A DNA stretch of 14,164 nt from Prevotellaceae bacterium. Its GTDB lineage: Bacteria; Bacteroidota; Bacteroidia; Bacteroidales; Paludibacteraceae. Position 1 is the stretch's first letter; each line of letters starts with the position of its first letter. The notes beneath the pieces are model-generated. The model saw only the letters and a list, made by a program, of their open reading frames with translations. It was not told the origin of the DNA and searched no databases. The translations under genes were made by a program, and so were the position numbers. Of the stretch, positions 1 through 6,959 are shown piece after piece. The stretch spans positions 1 through 14,164 of the forward strand of contig JAISXJ010000059.1 in assembly GCA_031270565.1 (NCBI GenBank). The letters are read 5' to 3'.

Positions 1-38
1 AAAACCGGGTGTCGGGAGTTCGAGCCTCTCCTTCCGTG
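1..38 (+). tRNA. tRNA 3' portion, probably tRNA-Trp (partial)
   Basis: The first 38 bases fold as the 3' part of a tRNA. Base 1 fits tRNA position 36, the last anticodon base. Bases 4-8 are the 3' side of the anticodon stem and bases 9-13 a 5-nt variable loop ending in C48. The T stem is GGGAG (14-18) with CTCTC (26-30), holding the loop TTCGAGC (19-25). Bases 31-37 are the 3' acceptor strand and G38 is the discriminator. The next bases are CAA, so the CCA end is not encoded and must be added after processing. The tryptophan assignment rests on the final anticodon base A, the G73 discriminator and the usual place of trnW just before secE. The 5' half and most of the anticodon lie outside the window, so the identity is inferred. 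Confidence 0.8.
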
Positions 39-57
39 CAAAAAAACTATTTGTATT

Positions 58-246
58 ATGAAACTTGTTACCTATTTCAAAGATTCCTATGCAGAACTTG
101 TGCACAAGACCTCATGGCCTACAGCACAGGAATTGTCCAACAGCGCAGTCGTTGTTTTAATTGCTTCCATAATTATCGCTATCGTTGTTTGGATAATGGA
201 TATGGGTTTTGAAAACCTTATGACGTTAATCTACAGATACATCTAA
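58..246 (+). CDS. secE: Preprotein translocase subunit SecE
   Basis: This 62-residue protein is the small gamma subunit of the SecYEG channel, which clamps SecY in the inner membrane. It has the short single-span form common outside enterobacteria. An amphipathic N-terminal segment contains the family hallmark W20-P21-T22. One hydrophobic transmembrane helix follows at about residues 30-47, with a short C-terminal tail. The start is the only ATG giving this complete form. It follows an A-rich stretch without a Shine-Dalgarno sequence. The start lies only 19 nt after the tRNA end, so the gene is very probably co-transcribed with the tRNA, and nusG follows after 18 nt. Length, motif and secE-nusG linkage together make the call firm. 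Confidence 0.95.
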   Translation: MKLVTYFKDSYAELVHKTSWPTAQELSNSAVVVLIASIIIAIVVWIMDMGFENLMTLIYRYI

Positions 247-251
247 CCTGC

Positions 252-256
252 GGAGG
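252..256 (+). promoter_or_regulatory. Shine-Dalgarno-like GGAGG before nusG
   Basis: A GGAGG pentamer ends 8 nt before the nusG ATG. The other plus-strand starts here are preceded by A/T-rich sequence with at most a short AAGGA-like match (rplJ). Bacteroidetes generally rely little on Shine-Dalgarno pairing, so this match is either exceptional or fortuitous. Confidence 0.45.
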
Positions 257-264
257 ATTCATAC

Positions 265-816
265 ATGTCAGAAACAACTTACAAATGGTACGTTTTACGT
301 GCTATTAGCGGAAAGGAGAACAAGGTGAAAGAGTATATTGATATTGCTATCAAAAACTCTCCACTGGGTTTGTATGTTTCTCAGGTATTAATCCCGACAG
401 AGAAGGTGTATCAGGTTCGGAATGGCAAAAAAGTTGTCAAAGAACGGAACTATCTTCCCGGTTATGTGCTTGTAGAAGCTGCATTAACCAATGAGGTAGC
501 TGGGCATCTGCGCGAAATACCGAATGTTCTCGGTTTTTTGGGCGGGTCTCCCGATTCCACGCAGCCTGTCCCTTTGCGTCAGTCGGAGGTCAATCGAATT
601 TTGGGTTCGGTTGACAGCCGTCAAGATGCTGAAGAGGAGATACTTGTCCCTTATATAACAGGAGAGAGTGTCAAGGTGATGACTGGTCCATTCAGCGGGT
701 TCTCCGGACTGATTGAGGATGTAAACAATGAAAAAAAGCGGCTTAAAGTTATGGTGAAAATTTTCGGTAGAAAAACGCCACTTGAGCTTGGCTTTACGCA
801 AGTAGAGAAAGAGTAG
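265..816 (+). CDS. nusG: Transcription termination/antitermination factor NusG
   Basis: NusG (183 aa) binds the RNA polymerase clamp through its NGN domain. In other bacteria it modulates pausing, Rho termination and coupling to the ribosome. The NGN domain spans about residues 5-115, opening with KWYVLRAISGKENKV (7-21) and carrying the conserved PGYV at 65-68. A KOW domain covers about 130-183, with GESVKVMTGPFSGFSG (133-148). The length is normal and no extra domain is inserted. A GGAGG at 252-256 lies 8 nt before the ATG, an unusually good Shine-Dalgarno match for this window. The gene sits between secE and rplK as in most bacteria. Its function is shared with RpoB and RpoC, encoded 2-6 kb downstream. 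Confidence 0.96.
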   Translation: MSETTYKWYVLRAISGKENKVKEYIDIAIKNSPLGLYVSQVLIPTEKVYQVRNGKKVVKERNYLPGYVLVEAALTNEVAGHLREIPNVLGFLGGSPDSTQPVPLRQSEVNRILGSVDSRQDAEEEILVPYITGESVKVMTGPFSGFSGLIEDVNNEKKRLKVMVKIFGRKTPLELGFTQVEKE

Positions 817-886
817 CAGATGTTGGTTACGGGCATCTAAGAACGTTACTCCGTTTTTATTATGTAAATAACAAAAAACCAGAATT
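817..886 (+). promoter_or_regulatory. nusG-rplK spacer with two small hairpins, possible L1-responsive leader
   Basis: This 70-nt gap precedes rplK, the position where ribosomal protein L1 represses the L11 operon in Escherichia coli. Two weak structures are visible. AGATG (818-822) can pair with CATCT (834-838) around an 11-nt loop. AACG (842-845) can pair with CGTT (852-855), followed by a short T run to 858. I cannot match the first hairpin confidently to the known L1-binding motif, so a regulatory role is inferred from position only. The second looks like a very weak terminator at best. Confidence 0.3.
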
Positions 887-1327
887 ATGGCAAAAGAAAT
901 TGCTGGATTTATCAAATTGCAGATCAAGGGTGGCGCCGCAAATCCATCACCTCCCGTAGGTCCCGCTTTGGGGTCGAAAGGAATCAATATTATGGAATTT
1001 TGCAAGCAATTTAACGCCAGAACCCAAGAAAAAGCAGGAAAGATTCTGCCTGTTGTTATTACGTACTTTTCGGATAAGTCATTTACATTTGTTGTAAAAA
1101 CGCCTCCTGTAGCTATTCAGCTGTTGGAACTTACCAAACTTAAAAGCGGCTCGGCAGAGCCAAACCGCAATAAAGTGGCTGAGGTTACATGGGAGCAGGT
1201 GCAAGCCATTGCCACAGACAAGATGACCGATCTGAACTGTTTCACAGTAGAGGCTGCGATGCGCATGGTTGCAGGAACAGCCAGAAGTATGGGTATCACT
1301 GTCAAAGGAGAGTTCCCTAATAGTTAA
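887..1327 (+). CDS. rplK: 50S ribosomal protein L11
   Basis: L11 (146 aa) binds 23S rRNA at the GTPase-associated centre, near the base of the L7/L12 stalk, where elongation factors act. The N-terminal domain carries the family signature PPVGPALG at residues 22-29, followed by KGINIMEFCKQFN. The C-terminal RNA-binding domain ends with GTARSMGITVKG near residue 141. The length is typical. The start follows CCAGAATT with no Shine-Dalgarno sequence. It is separated from rplA by 20 nt, the nearly universal L11-L1 pair. A plus-strand start near base 887 is the only one giving the canonical MAKE-type N-terminus. Confidence 0.97.
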   Translation: MAKEIAGFIKLQIKGGAANPSPPVGPALGSKGINIMEFCKQFNARTQEKAGKILPVVITYFSDKSFTFVVKTPPVAIQLLELTKLKSGSAEPNRNKVAEVTWEQVQAIATDKMTDLNCFTVEAAMRMVAGTARSMGITVKGEFPNS

Positions 1328-1347
1328 ACTAAACTTCGATTGAAAAA

Positions 1348-2040
1348 ATGAGTAAACTGACAAAAAAACAAAAGTTGGCATCGGAAAAGATTGAAGCAGG
1401 GAAATCTTATACTCTCAACGAAGCAGCCAAATTGGTAAAGGAAATTACTTTGACCAAATTTGATGCCTCTGTGGATATTGATGTACGTTTGGGAGTTGAT
1501 CCGCGCAAAGCTAACCAGATGGTTCGTGGCGTGGTATCGCTGCCGCATGGCACAGGAAAACAGGTACGTGTTCTCGCATTGTGTACGCCTGACAAAGAAG
1601 CTGAAGCGCAAGCCGCCGGAGCCGATTATGTGGGCTTAGACGAATATATTGAGAAGATTAAAGGTGGATGGACAGACATTGACGTGATCATTACCATGCC
1701 GGCTATTATGGGTAAAATCGGCGCTTTGGGACGTATCTTAGGACCTCGCGGTCTGATGCCAAATCCCAAAAGCGGCACGGTTACCATGGAAGTTGGGCAG
1801 GCGGTCGCCGAAGTGAAACAGGGGAAAATTGATTTTAAGGTGGATAAATTTGGTATCGTGCACACCTCAATTGGAAAAGTCTCGTTTGACGAGCAGAAAA
1901 TTGTTGACAATGCACGCGAATTTATGGCTACCATTATGAAATTGAAGCCCACATCAGCCAAAGGTACTTATGTGAAAAGTATTTATCTTTCATCAACAAT
2001 GAGTCCCGGTGTTAAAGTGGACACCAAATCTATGGATTAA
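1348..2040 (+). CDS. rplA: 50S ribosomal protein L1
   Basis: L1 (230 aa) forms the mobile L1 stalk beside the E site and helps release deacylated tRNA. In several bacteria it is also a translational repressor of its own operon. The L1 signature lies at about residues 119-145, containing GALGRILGPRGLMPNP. The two-domain length is normal. The N-terminus is lysine-rich (MSKLTKKQK). The gene follows rplK by 20 nt and precedes rplJ by only 14 nt, so translational coupling is plausible on both sides. Confidence 0.97.
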   Translation: MSKLTKKQKLASEKIEAGKSYTLNEAAKLVKEITLTKFDASVDIDVRLGVDPRKANQMVRGVVSLPHGTGKQVRVLALCTPDKEAEAQAAGADYVGLDEYIEKIKGGWTDIDVIITMPAIMGKIGALGRILGPRGLMPNPKSGTVTMEVGQAVAEVKQGKIDFKVDKFGIVHTSIGKVSFDEQKIVDNAREFMATIMKLKPTSAKGTYVKSIYLSSTMSPGVKVDTKSMD

Positions 2041-2054
2041 CTTAACAAAGGATT

Positions 2055-2579
2055 ATGAAAAAGGAAGATAAAAGCGTAATTATTTCGCAAATAGAGGCAA
2101 CTATTAAGGCGTACAGTCACTATTATCTCACCGAAGCGCAGGGTTTAAATGCAGAACAGGTTAGTTCATTGCGTCGCAAATGCGCAGCGGCAGATATTAA
2201 AATGTTGGTTGTGAAAAACACGTTATTCGAGAAAGCTCTTGCAAATCTCGGTGTGGATTACAAACCCATTAAAAGTGCACTCACGCAAAATACCTCTGTG
2301 TTGTTCTCCAATGTTGGGAATGCTCCTGCAAAACTTATCAAAGATTTTGTAGGCAACGGCAAAGTTGTAAGCAAACCCGTTTTGAAGGCGGCATACGTGG
2401 AAGAATGTTTCTATTTAGGTGCGGATCAACTTGATGCTCTGGTAGCAGTCAAGAGCAAAAACGAACTTATCGGAGATATTGTCGGCTTGCTGCAATCGCC
2501 CGTTAAGAACGTACTGTCAGCTCTCCAATCCGGAGGCTGTACAATTCATGGTGTGTTGAAAACACTCTCTGAAAGATAA
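2055..2579 (+). CDS. rplJ: 50S ribosomal protein L10
   Basis: L10 (174 aa) anchors L7/L12 dimers on the ribosome and, with L11, forms the stalk base. The N-terminal rRNA-binding domain includes LRRKCAAADIKMLVVKNTLF at about residues 39-58. The C-terminal helix that collects L7/L12 dimers is at about 140-174 and ends in TIHGVLKTLSER. An AAAGGA just before the ATG could act as a weak ribosome-binding site. With only 14 nt after rplA, the long independent leader used for L10 autoregulation in E. coli is absent. Any such site would have to overlap the 3' end of rplA. Confidence 0.96.
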   Translation: MKKEDKSVIISQIEATIKAYSHYYLTEAQGLNAEQVSSLRRKCAAADIKMLVVKNTLFEKALANLGVDYKPIKSALTQNTSVLFSNVGNAPAKLIKDFVGNGKVVSKPVLKAAYVEECFYLGADQLDALVAVKSKNELIGDIVGLLQSPVKNVLSALQSGGCTIHGVLKTLSER

Positions 2580-2624
2580 TTTTTTAATAAAAACCGAATA
2601 ATAACAAATAAAATCATTATTACA

Positions 2625-2999
2625 ATGGCAGATTTGAAAGTTTTTGCAGAACAATTGGTTAACCTGACCGTTAAAGAAGTAAACGAGTTAGCCACAATCT
2701 TGAAGGATGAATATGGTATTGAGCCTGCAGCGGCAGCAGTTGCTGTTGCTGCCCCCGCCAGTGCAGCTGTAGCGGAAGTAGAAGAAAAGACATCTTTTGA
2801 TGTTCTTTTGAAATCCTCCGGCGCGAGCAAGCTCGCAGTGGTGAAACTGGTTAAGGAATTGACCGGTCTGGGACTGAAAGAGGCTAAGGATATCGTAGAT
2901 GCCGCTCCTTCTGTCGTGAAAGAAGGTGTTTCCAAAGAAGAAGCAGAAGCCCTTCACAAACAGCTCACCGAAGCCGGCGCTGAGGTTGAACTGAAATAG
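2625..2999 (+). CDS. rplL: 50S ribosomal protein L7/L12
   Basis: L7/L12 (124 aa) is the multi-copy acidic stalk protein that recruits translation factors and stimulates their GTPase activity. An N-terminal dimerisation and L10-binding segment (about 1-33) is followed by an Ala/Val-rich hinge (about 35-53). A compact C-terminal domain (about 55-124) contains the conserved KLVKELTGLGLKEAKDIVD (74-92). Length and architecture are canonical. The 45-nt gap after rplJ is AT-rich. The 101-nt gap to rpoB carries a clear hairpin that may lower transcription into rpoBC. Confidence 0.97.
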   Translation: MADLKVFAEQLVNLTVKEVNELATILKDEYGIEPAAAAVAVAAPASAAVAEVEEKTSFDVLLKSSGASKLAVVKLVKELTGLGLKEAKDIVDAAPSVVKEGVSKEEAEALHKQLTEAGAEVELK

Positions 3000-3024
3000 G
3001 AATCTCTTGATTTCAAAACACTTT

Positions 3025-3062
3025 GGTTTAGAATCCAGCGCGAGTTGGACTCTAAACCTTTT
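3025..3062 (+). terminator. Hairpin between rplL and rpoB, possible attenuator or processing site
   Basis: GGTTTAGA (3025-3032) pairs perfectly with TCTAAACC (3051-3058). After a one-by-one mismatch (A3033/C3050), TCCA (3034-3037) pairs with TGGA (3046-3049), leaving an 8-nt loop. The stem is therefore 12 bp and is followed by TTTT (3059-3062). The U run is short, so partial termination is more likely than a full stop. This is also where E. coli has an attenuator and an RNase III site between rplL and rpoB. The structure is seen directly; its role is inferred. Confidence 0.6.
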
Positions 3063-3100
3063 CCGTATAAACATAAAGTTCAACCAATAAGCCGTTACCA

Positions 3101-6100
3101 ATGTCTTTAAAAACAGAAAAAAAAAGAATTAGCTTTGCTACTATCAAAAATCAGTTGGATTATCCCGACTTTTTAGAGGTACAGCTCAAATCGTTCAGAG
3201 ATTTCTTTCAACTTGATACGCCAACCGAGCATCGGAAGCATGAGGGAATGTACAAAGCGTTTTCCGAAAATTTCCCGATTAGTGATGCTCGCAACAATTT
3301 TACCTTAGAATTTCTCGACTATTTTATAGACCCGCCTCGCTACTCCATTGATGAGTGTATCCGTCGCGGGGTTACTTATAGCGTGCCACTCAAGGCAAAG
3401 TTACGACTCTCGTGCAACGATATTGATCACGAAGATTTCGATACTGTGGTACAGGATGTCTTTCTGGGACCAATTCCCTATATGACTGATAAGGGTACTT
3501 TTGTCATCAATGGTGCGGAACGTGTTATCGTTTCACAGTTGCATCGATCACCCGGCGTGTTTTTTGGACAAAGCAACCACGCAAACGGTACAAAACTCTA
3601 TTCTGCACGTATCATTCCGTTTAGAGGGTCGTGGATTGAGTTTGCCACCGACATCAACAATGTGATGTATGCCTACATCGACCGAAAGAAGAAATTGCCC
3701 GTAACCACATTGTTACGCGCTATTGGCTACGAAACCGATAGGGACATTTTGGAAACATTCGGTTTGGCAGAGGAGATAAAGGTCAATAAAACAACGCTCA
3801 AAAAAGTTATCGGACGAAAATTAGCTGCTCGTGTGGTGAAACCATGGGTTGAAGACTTTGTAGATGAAGCCACAGGCGAGGTTGTAACAGTGGAGCGCAC
3901 GGAGGTGCTTATTGAGCGTGAAACAATTCTTACAAGTGCGCATATCCCAGACATTATAAACTCCGGCAGTCAGACTATTTTGATTCACAAGGAAGAACAA
4001 AATATTAACGATTATGCCATCATTTATAACACTCTCCAGAAAGACCCAAGTAACACGGAGCGTGAGGCGGTTCTACATATCTATCGTCAACTGCGCAATG
4101 CAGAACCTACTGATGATGCTTCCGCACGCGAGGTTATTAATGGATTGTTTTTCTCTGAAAAACGGTATGACTTAGGCGATGTCGGGCGTTATCGTATCAA
4201 TAAAAAGTTGGGATTGACTACCGACATAAACGTACGTGTGCTGACACAACGTGATATTATTGAAATTATTAAATATCTGATAGAGTTGATCAACTCAAAG
4301 GTTGATGTGGATGACATTGACCATCTCAGCAACCGTCGTGTGCGTACCGTCGGCGAACAGCTTTATAACCAGTTTGGCGTGGGGCTGGCGCGTATGGCGC
4401 GTACTATTCGCGAACGTATGAATGTGCGTGATAACGAGGTATTTACGCCGGTTGACTTGATTAATGCCAAAGCCATTTCGTCAGTTATTAATTCGTTCTT
4501 TGGGACTAACGCTCTTTCGCAGTTTATGGATCAGCAAAATCCACTGTCCGAAATAACGCATAAACGGCGTTTGTCAGCGCTTGGTCCGGGCGGTCTTTCC
4601 AGAGAACGTGCAGGATTTGAAGTGCGCGATGTGCATTATACGCACTATGGACGGCTTTGTCCGATTGAAACACCCGAAGGTCCAAACATCGGACTGATTT
4701 CTTCTCTCTGCATTTATGCAAAAATCAACGATCTTGGCTTCATTGAAACACCTTATCGGAAAGTTGAGGCAGGCGTTGTAGATAATAATCCCGAATCAAT
4801 TGTCTATCTTACGGCAGAGGAAGAGGAGGCTAAAATTATTGCTCAAGGAAATGCTCCGCTGAAAGAAGACGGGTCGTTTATTCGAGACAAAGTAAAAGCC
4901 CGTCAGGATGCTGATTATCCTGTGGTCAGTCCGGATCAGGTAGAACTGATGGACGTAGCGCCACAACAAATTGCTTCATTGGCAGCTGCATTAATTCCAT
5001 TTCTGGAGCATGACGACGCCAACCGCGCTTTGATGGGGTCGAACATGATGCGTCAGGCAGTGCCGTTGTTACGCTCTGAAGCTCCGATTGTTGGAACAGG
5101 AATTGAGGGACAGATGATTAAAGATTCCCGCACTCAAATTATGGCAGCAAACGATGGCATAGTAGAATATGTTGACGCACGTACAATTCGCGTATGCTAT
5201 GACCGTACGGAAGAAGAAGGATTTGTAAGTTTCACTGATTCGGTAGAAGAGTATGCTCTGCCGAAATTCCAAAGAACCAATCAAGACACCACCATAGACC
5301 TTCGTCCTATTGTGAATAAAGGCGATCGTGTAGTGAAAGGACAGATTCTGACGGAAGGATATGCCACCGAAAAAGGCGAACTGGCTTTAGGTCGTAATCT
5401 GAAAGTGGCATTTATGCCGTGGAAAGGATATAATTACGAAGATGCTATCGTTATCAACGAACGTGTGGTTCGCGAGGATATTTTTACCTCGGTACACGTA
5501 AGTGAATATGCCCTTGAAGTACGTGAGACAAAGCGTGGTATGGAGGAATTGACATCTGATATTCCGAATGTAAGCGAAGATGCAACCCGTAATCTTGACG
5601 AAAACGGCATCATTCGTGTCGGAGCGCATATTGTACCGGGAGATATTCTTATCGGAAAAATCACTCCCAAAGGAGAAACCGATCCGACACCCGAAGAGAA
5701 ACTTTTAAGAGCTATTTTCGGCGACAAAGCCGGCGATGTAAAAGATGCTTCTCTTAAAGCGTCTCCCTCGTTATATGGCGTGATTATAGGAAAGCAACTC
5801 TTTTCGCGTGCTGTTAAAAACCGCAAGTCCCGTCAAGATGACAAAGTCGAACTGTCCAAATTTGATGAAGAGTTCAATCGCAAGACAGCAGCGCTCAAGC
5901 AAATGCTTATTGAAAAATTGATCTTTATTATTAGTGGAAAAACATCGCAGGGCGTAAAGGATTTTCTTGGGGCGGACATCATTCCGAAAGGGGTGAAGTT
6001 TACGCAAAGATTGCTCAATGACGTTGATTATAATACCGTTCAACTTAGCAAATGGACGACAGATCCGCACAAAAATAGTCTTATTCGTGCTATTGTTATC

Positions 6101-6913
6101 AACTACTTACATAAATACAAAGAGTATGACGCCGAATTAAAACGTCAAAAATTCAATGTAACTATCGGCGATGAACTGCCCTCAGGCATTGTACAGCTTG
6201 CCAAAGTGTATGTAGCGATGAAACGCAAAATTCGTGTCGGTGATAAAATGGCAGGACGGCATGGAAACAAGGGTATTGTATCCAAGATTGTACGTCAGGA
6301 AGATATGCCTTTTCTGGAAGATGGGACGCCGGTTGATATTGTTCTCAATCCTCTGGGCGTGCCTTCTCGTATGAATTTAGGACAAATATTTGAAACGGTT
6401 TTAGGCTGGGCAGGACAGAAGTTAGACCTTAAATTTACCACTCCAATTTTTGATGGCGCAACGCTTGAAAATTTGAATCACTATACCAAAAAAGCCGGAC
6501 TTCCGAACTATGGAAGAACCTATCTCTACGATGGCGGCACAGGTGAACGATTTGACCAGCCTGCTACAGTGGGTATAATTTATATGCTTAAACTTGGACA
6601 CATGGTTGAAGACAAGATGCACGCGCGTTCCATTGGGCCTTATTCGCTCATCACCCAGCAGCCTCTTGGCGGTAAAGCGCAATTTGGAGGACAGCGTTTT
6701 GGAGAGATGGAGGTGTGGGCGCTCGAAGCCTTTGGCGCATCGCATCTGTTACAGGAAATTCAGACCGTCAAGTCTGACGATGTGGTGGGGCGCGCCCGTG
6801 CCTACGAGGCGATGGTGAAAGGCGACCCGATGCCGCAACCCGGTATTCCCGAGTCGTTTAACGTGCTTTTGCACGAACTGCGCGGTCTTGGACTGAGTGT
6901 GAAATTGGATTAG
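3101..6913 (+). CDS. rpoB: DNA-directed RNA polymerase subunit beta
   Basis: RpoB (1270 aa) is the beta subunit, forming one pincer and much of the active-site cleft of RNA polymerase. The rifampicin-binding cluster is intact: FMDQ with D477, THKRR with H487, and LSALGPGG with S492. These match E. coli D516, H526 and S531, so no classical rifampicin-resistance change is seen there. Further on is GDKMAGRHGNKG, with lysines 1049 and 1057 corresponding to catalytic-cleft lysines in E. coli. The C-terminal region has GGKAQFGGQRFGEMEVWALE. The length is ordinary for Bacteroidetes and no frameshift is seen. The start lacks a Shine-Dalgarno sequence. Nine consecutive A residues (3117-3125) lie within codons 6-9. 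rpoC follows after 46 nt. Confidence 0.98.
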   Translation: MSLKTEKKRISFATIKNQLDYPDFLEVQLKSFRDFFQLDTPTEHRKHEGMYKAFSENFPISDARNNFTLEFLDYFIDPPRYSIDECIRRGVTYSVPLKAKLRLSCNDIDHEDFDTVVQDVFLGPIPYMTDKGTFVINGAERVIVSQLHRSPGVFFGQSNHANGTKLYSARIIPFRGSWIEFATDINNVMYAYIDRKKKLPVTTLLRAIGYETDRDILETFGLAEEIKVNKTTLKKVIGRKLAARVVKPWVEDFVDEATGEVVTVERTEVLIERETILTSAHIPDIINSGSQTILIHKEEQNINDYAIIYNTLQKDPSNTEREAVLHIYRQLRNAEPTDDASAREVINGLFFSEKRYDLGDVGRYRINKKLGLTTDINVRVLTQRDIIEIIKYLIELINSKVDVDDIDHLSNRRVRTVGEQLYNQFGVGLARMARTIRERMNVRDNEVFTPVDLINAKAISSVINSFFGTNALSQFMDQQNPLSEITHKRRLSALGPGGLSRERAGFEVRDVHYTHYGRLCPIETPEGPNIGLISSLCIYAKINDLGFIETPYRKVEAGVVDNNPESIVYLTAEEEEAKIIAQGNAPLKEDGSFIRDKVKARQDADYPVVSPDQVELMDVAPQQIASLAAALIPFLEHDDANRALMGSNMMRQAVPLLRSEAPIVGTGIEGQMIKDSRTQIMAANDGIVEYVDARTIRVCYDRTEEEGFVSFTDSVEEYALPKFQRTNQDTTIDLRPIVNKGDRVVKGQILTEGYATEKGELALGRNLKVAFMPWKGYNYEDAIVINERVVREDIFTSVHVSEYALEVRETKRGMEELTSDIPNVSEDATRNLDENGIIRVGAHIVPGDILIGKITPKGETDPTPEEKLLRAIFGDKAGDVKDASLKASPSLYGVIIGKQLFSRAVKNRKSRQDDKVELSKFDEEFNRKTAALKQMLIEKLIFIISGKTSQGVKDFLGADIIPKGVKFTQRLLNDVDYNTVQLSKWTTDPHKNSLIRAIVINYLHKYKEYDAELKRQKFNVTIGDELPSGIVQLAKVYVAMKRKIRVGDKMAGRHGNKGIVSKIVRQEDMPFLEDGTPVDIVLNPLGVPSRMNLGQIFETVLGWAGQKLDLKFTTPIFDGATLENLNHYTKKAGLPNYGRTYLYDGGTGERFDQPATVGIIYMLKLGHMVEDKMHARSIGPYSLITQQPLGGKAQFGGQRFGEMEVWALEAFGASHLLQEIQTVKSDDVVGRARAYEAMVKGDPMPQPGIPESFNVLLHELRGLGLSVKLD

Positions 6914-6959
6914 AAATAATCTCGGATATTCATTAGAAACAAAAAATGATCTGTATAAT

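Noticed and set aside
9..212. A 67-codon plus-strand frame overlapping the tRNA and secE
   Set aside because: It starts inside the tRNA and overlaps secE in another frame; SecE itself is unmistakable.
484..1005. A 173-codon open frame on the minus strand across nusG and rplK
   Set aside because: It lies antisense to two certain genes, crosses their boundary, and shows no recognisable motif; its composition looks like a complement of coding sequence.
2580..2624. AATAAT/ATTATT pairing in the rplJ-rplL gap
   Set aside because: It is a 6-bp all-AU pairing in an AT-rich spacer, too weak to support a regulatory call.
4500..4600. Possible rifampicin-resistance substitutions in RpoB
   Set aside because: The cluster has the usual susceptible residues at the main positions (D477, H487, S492).
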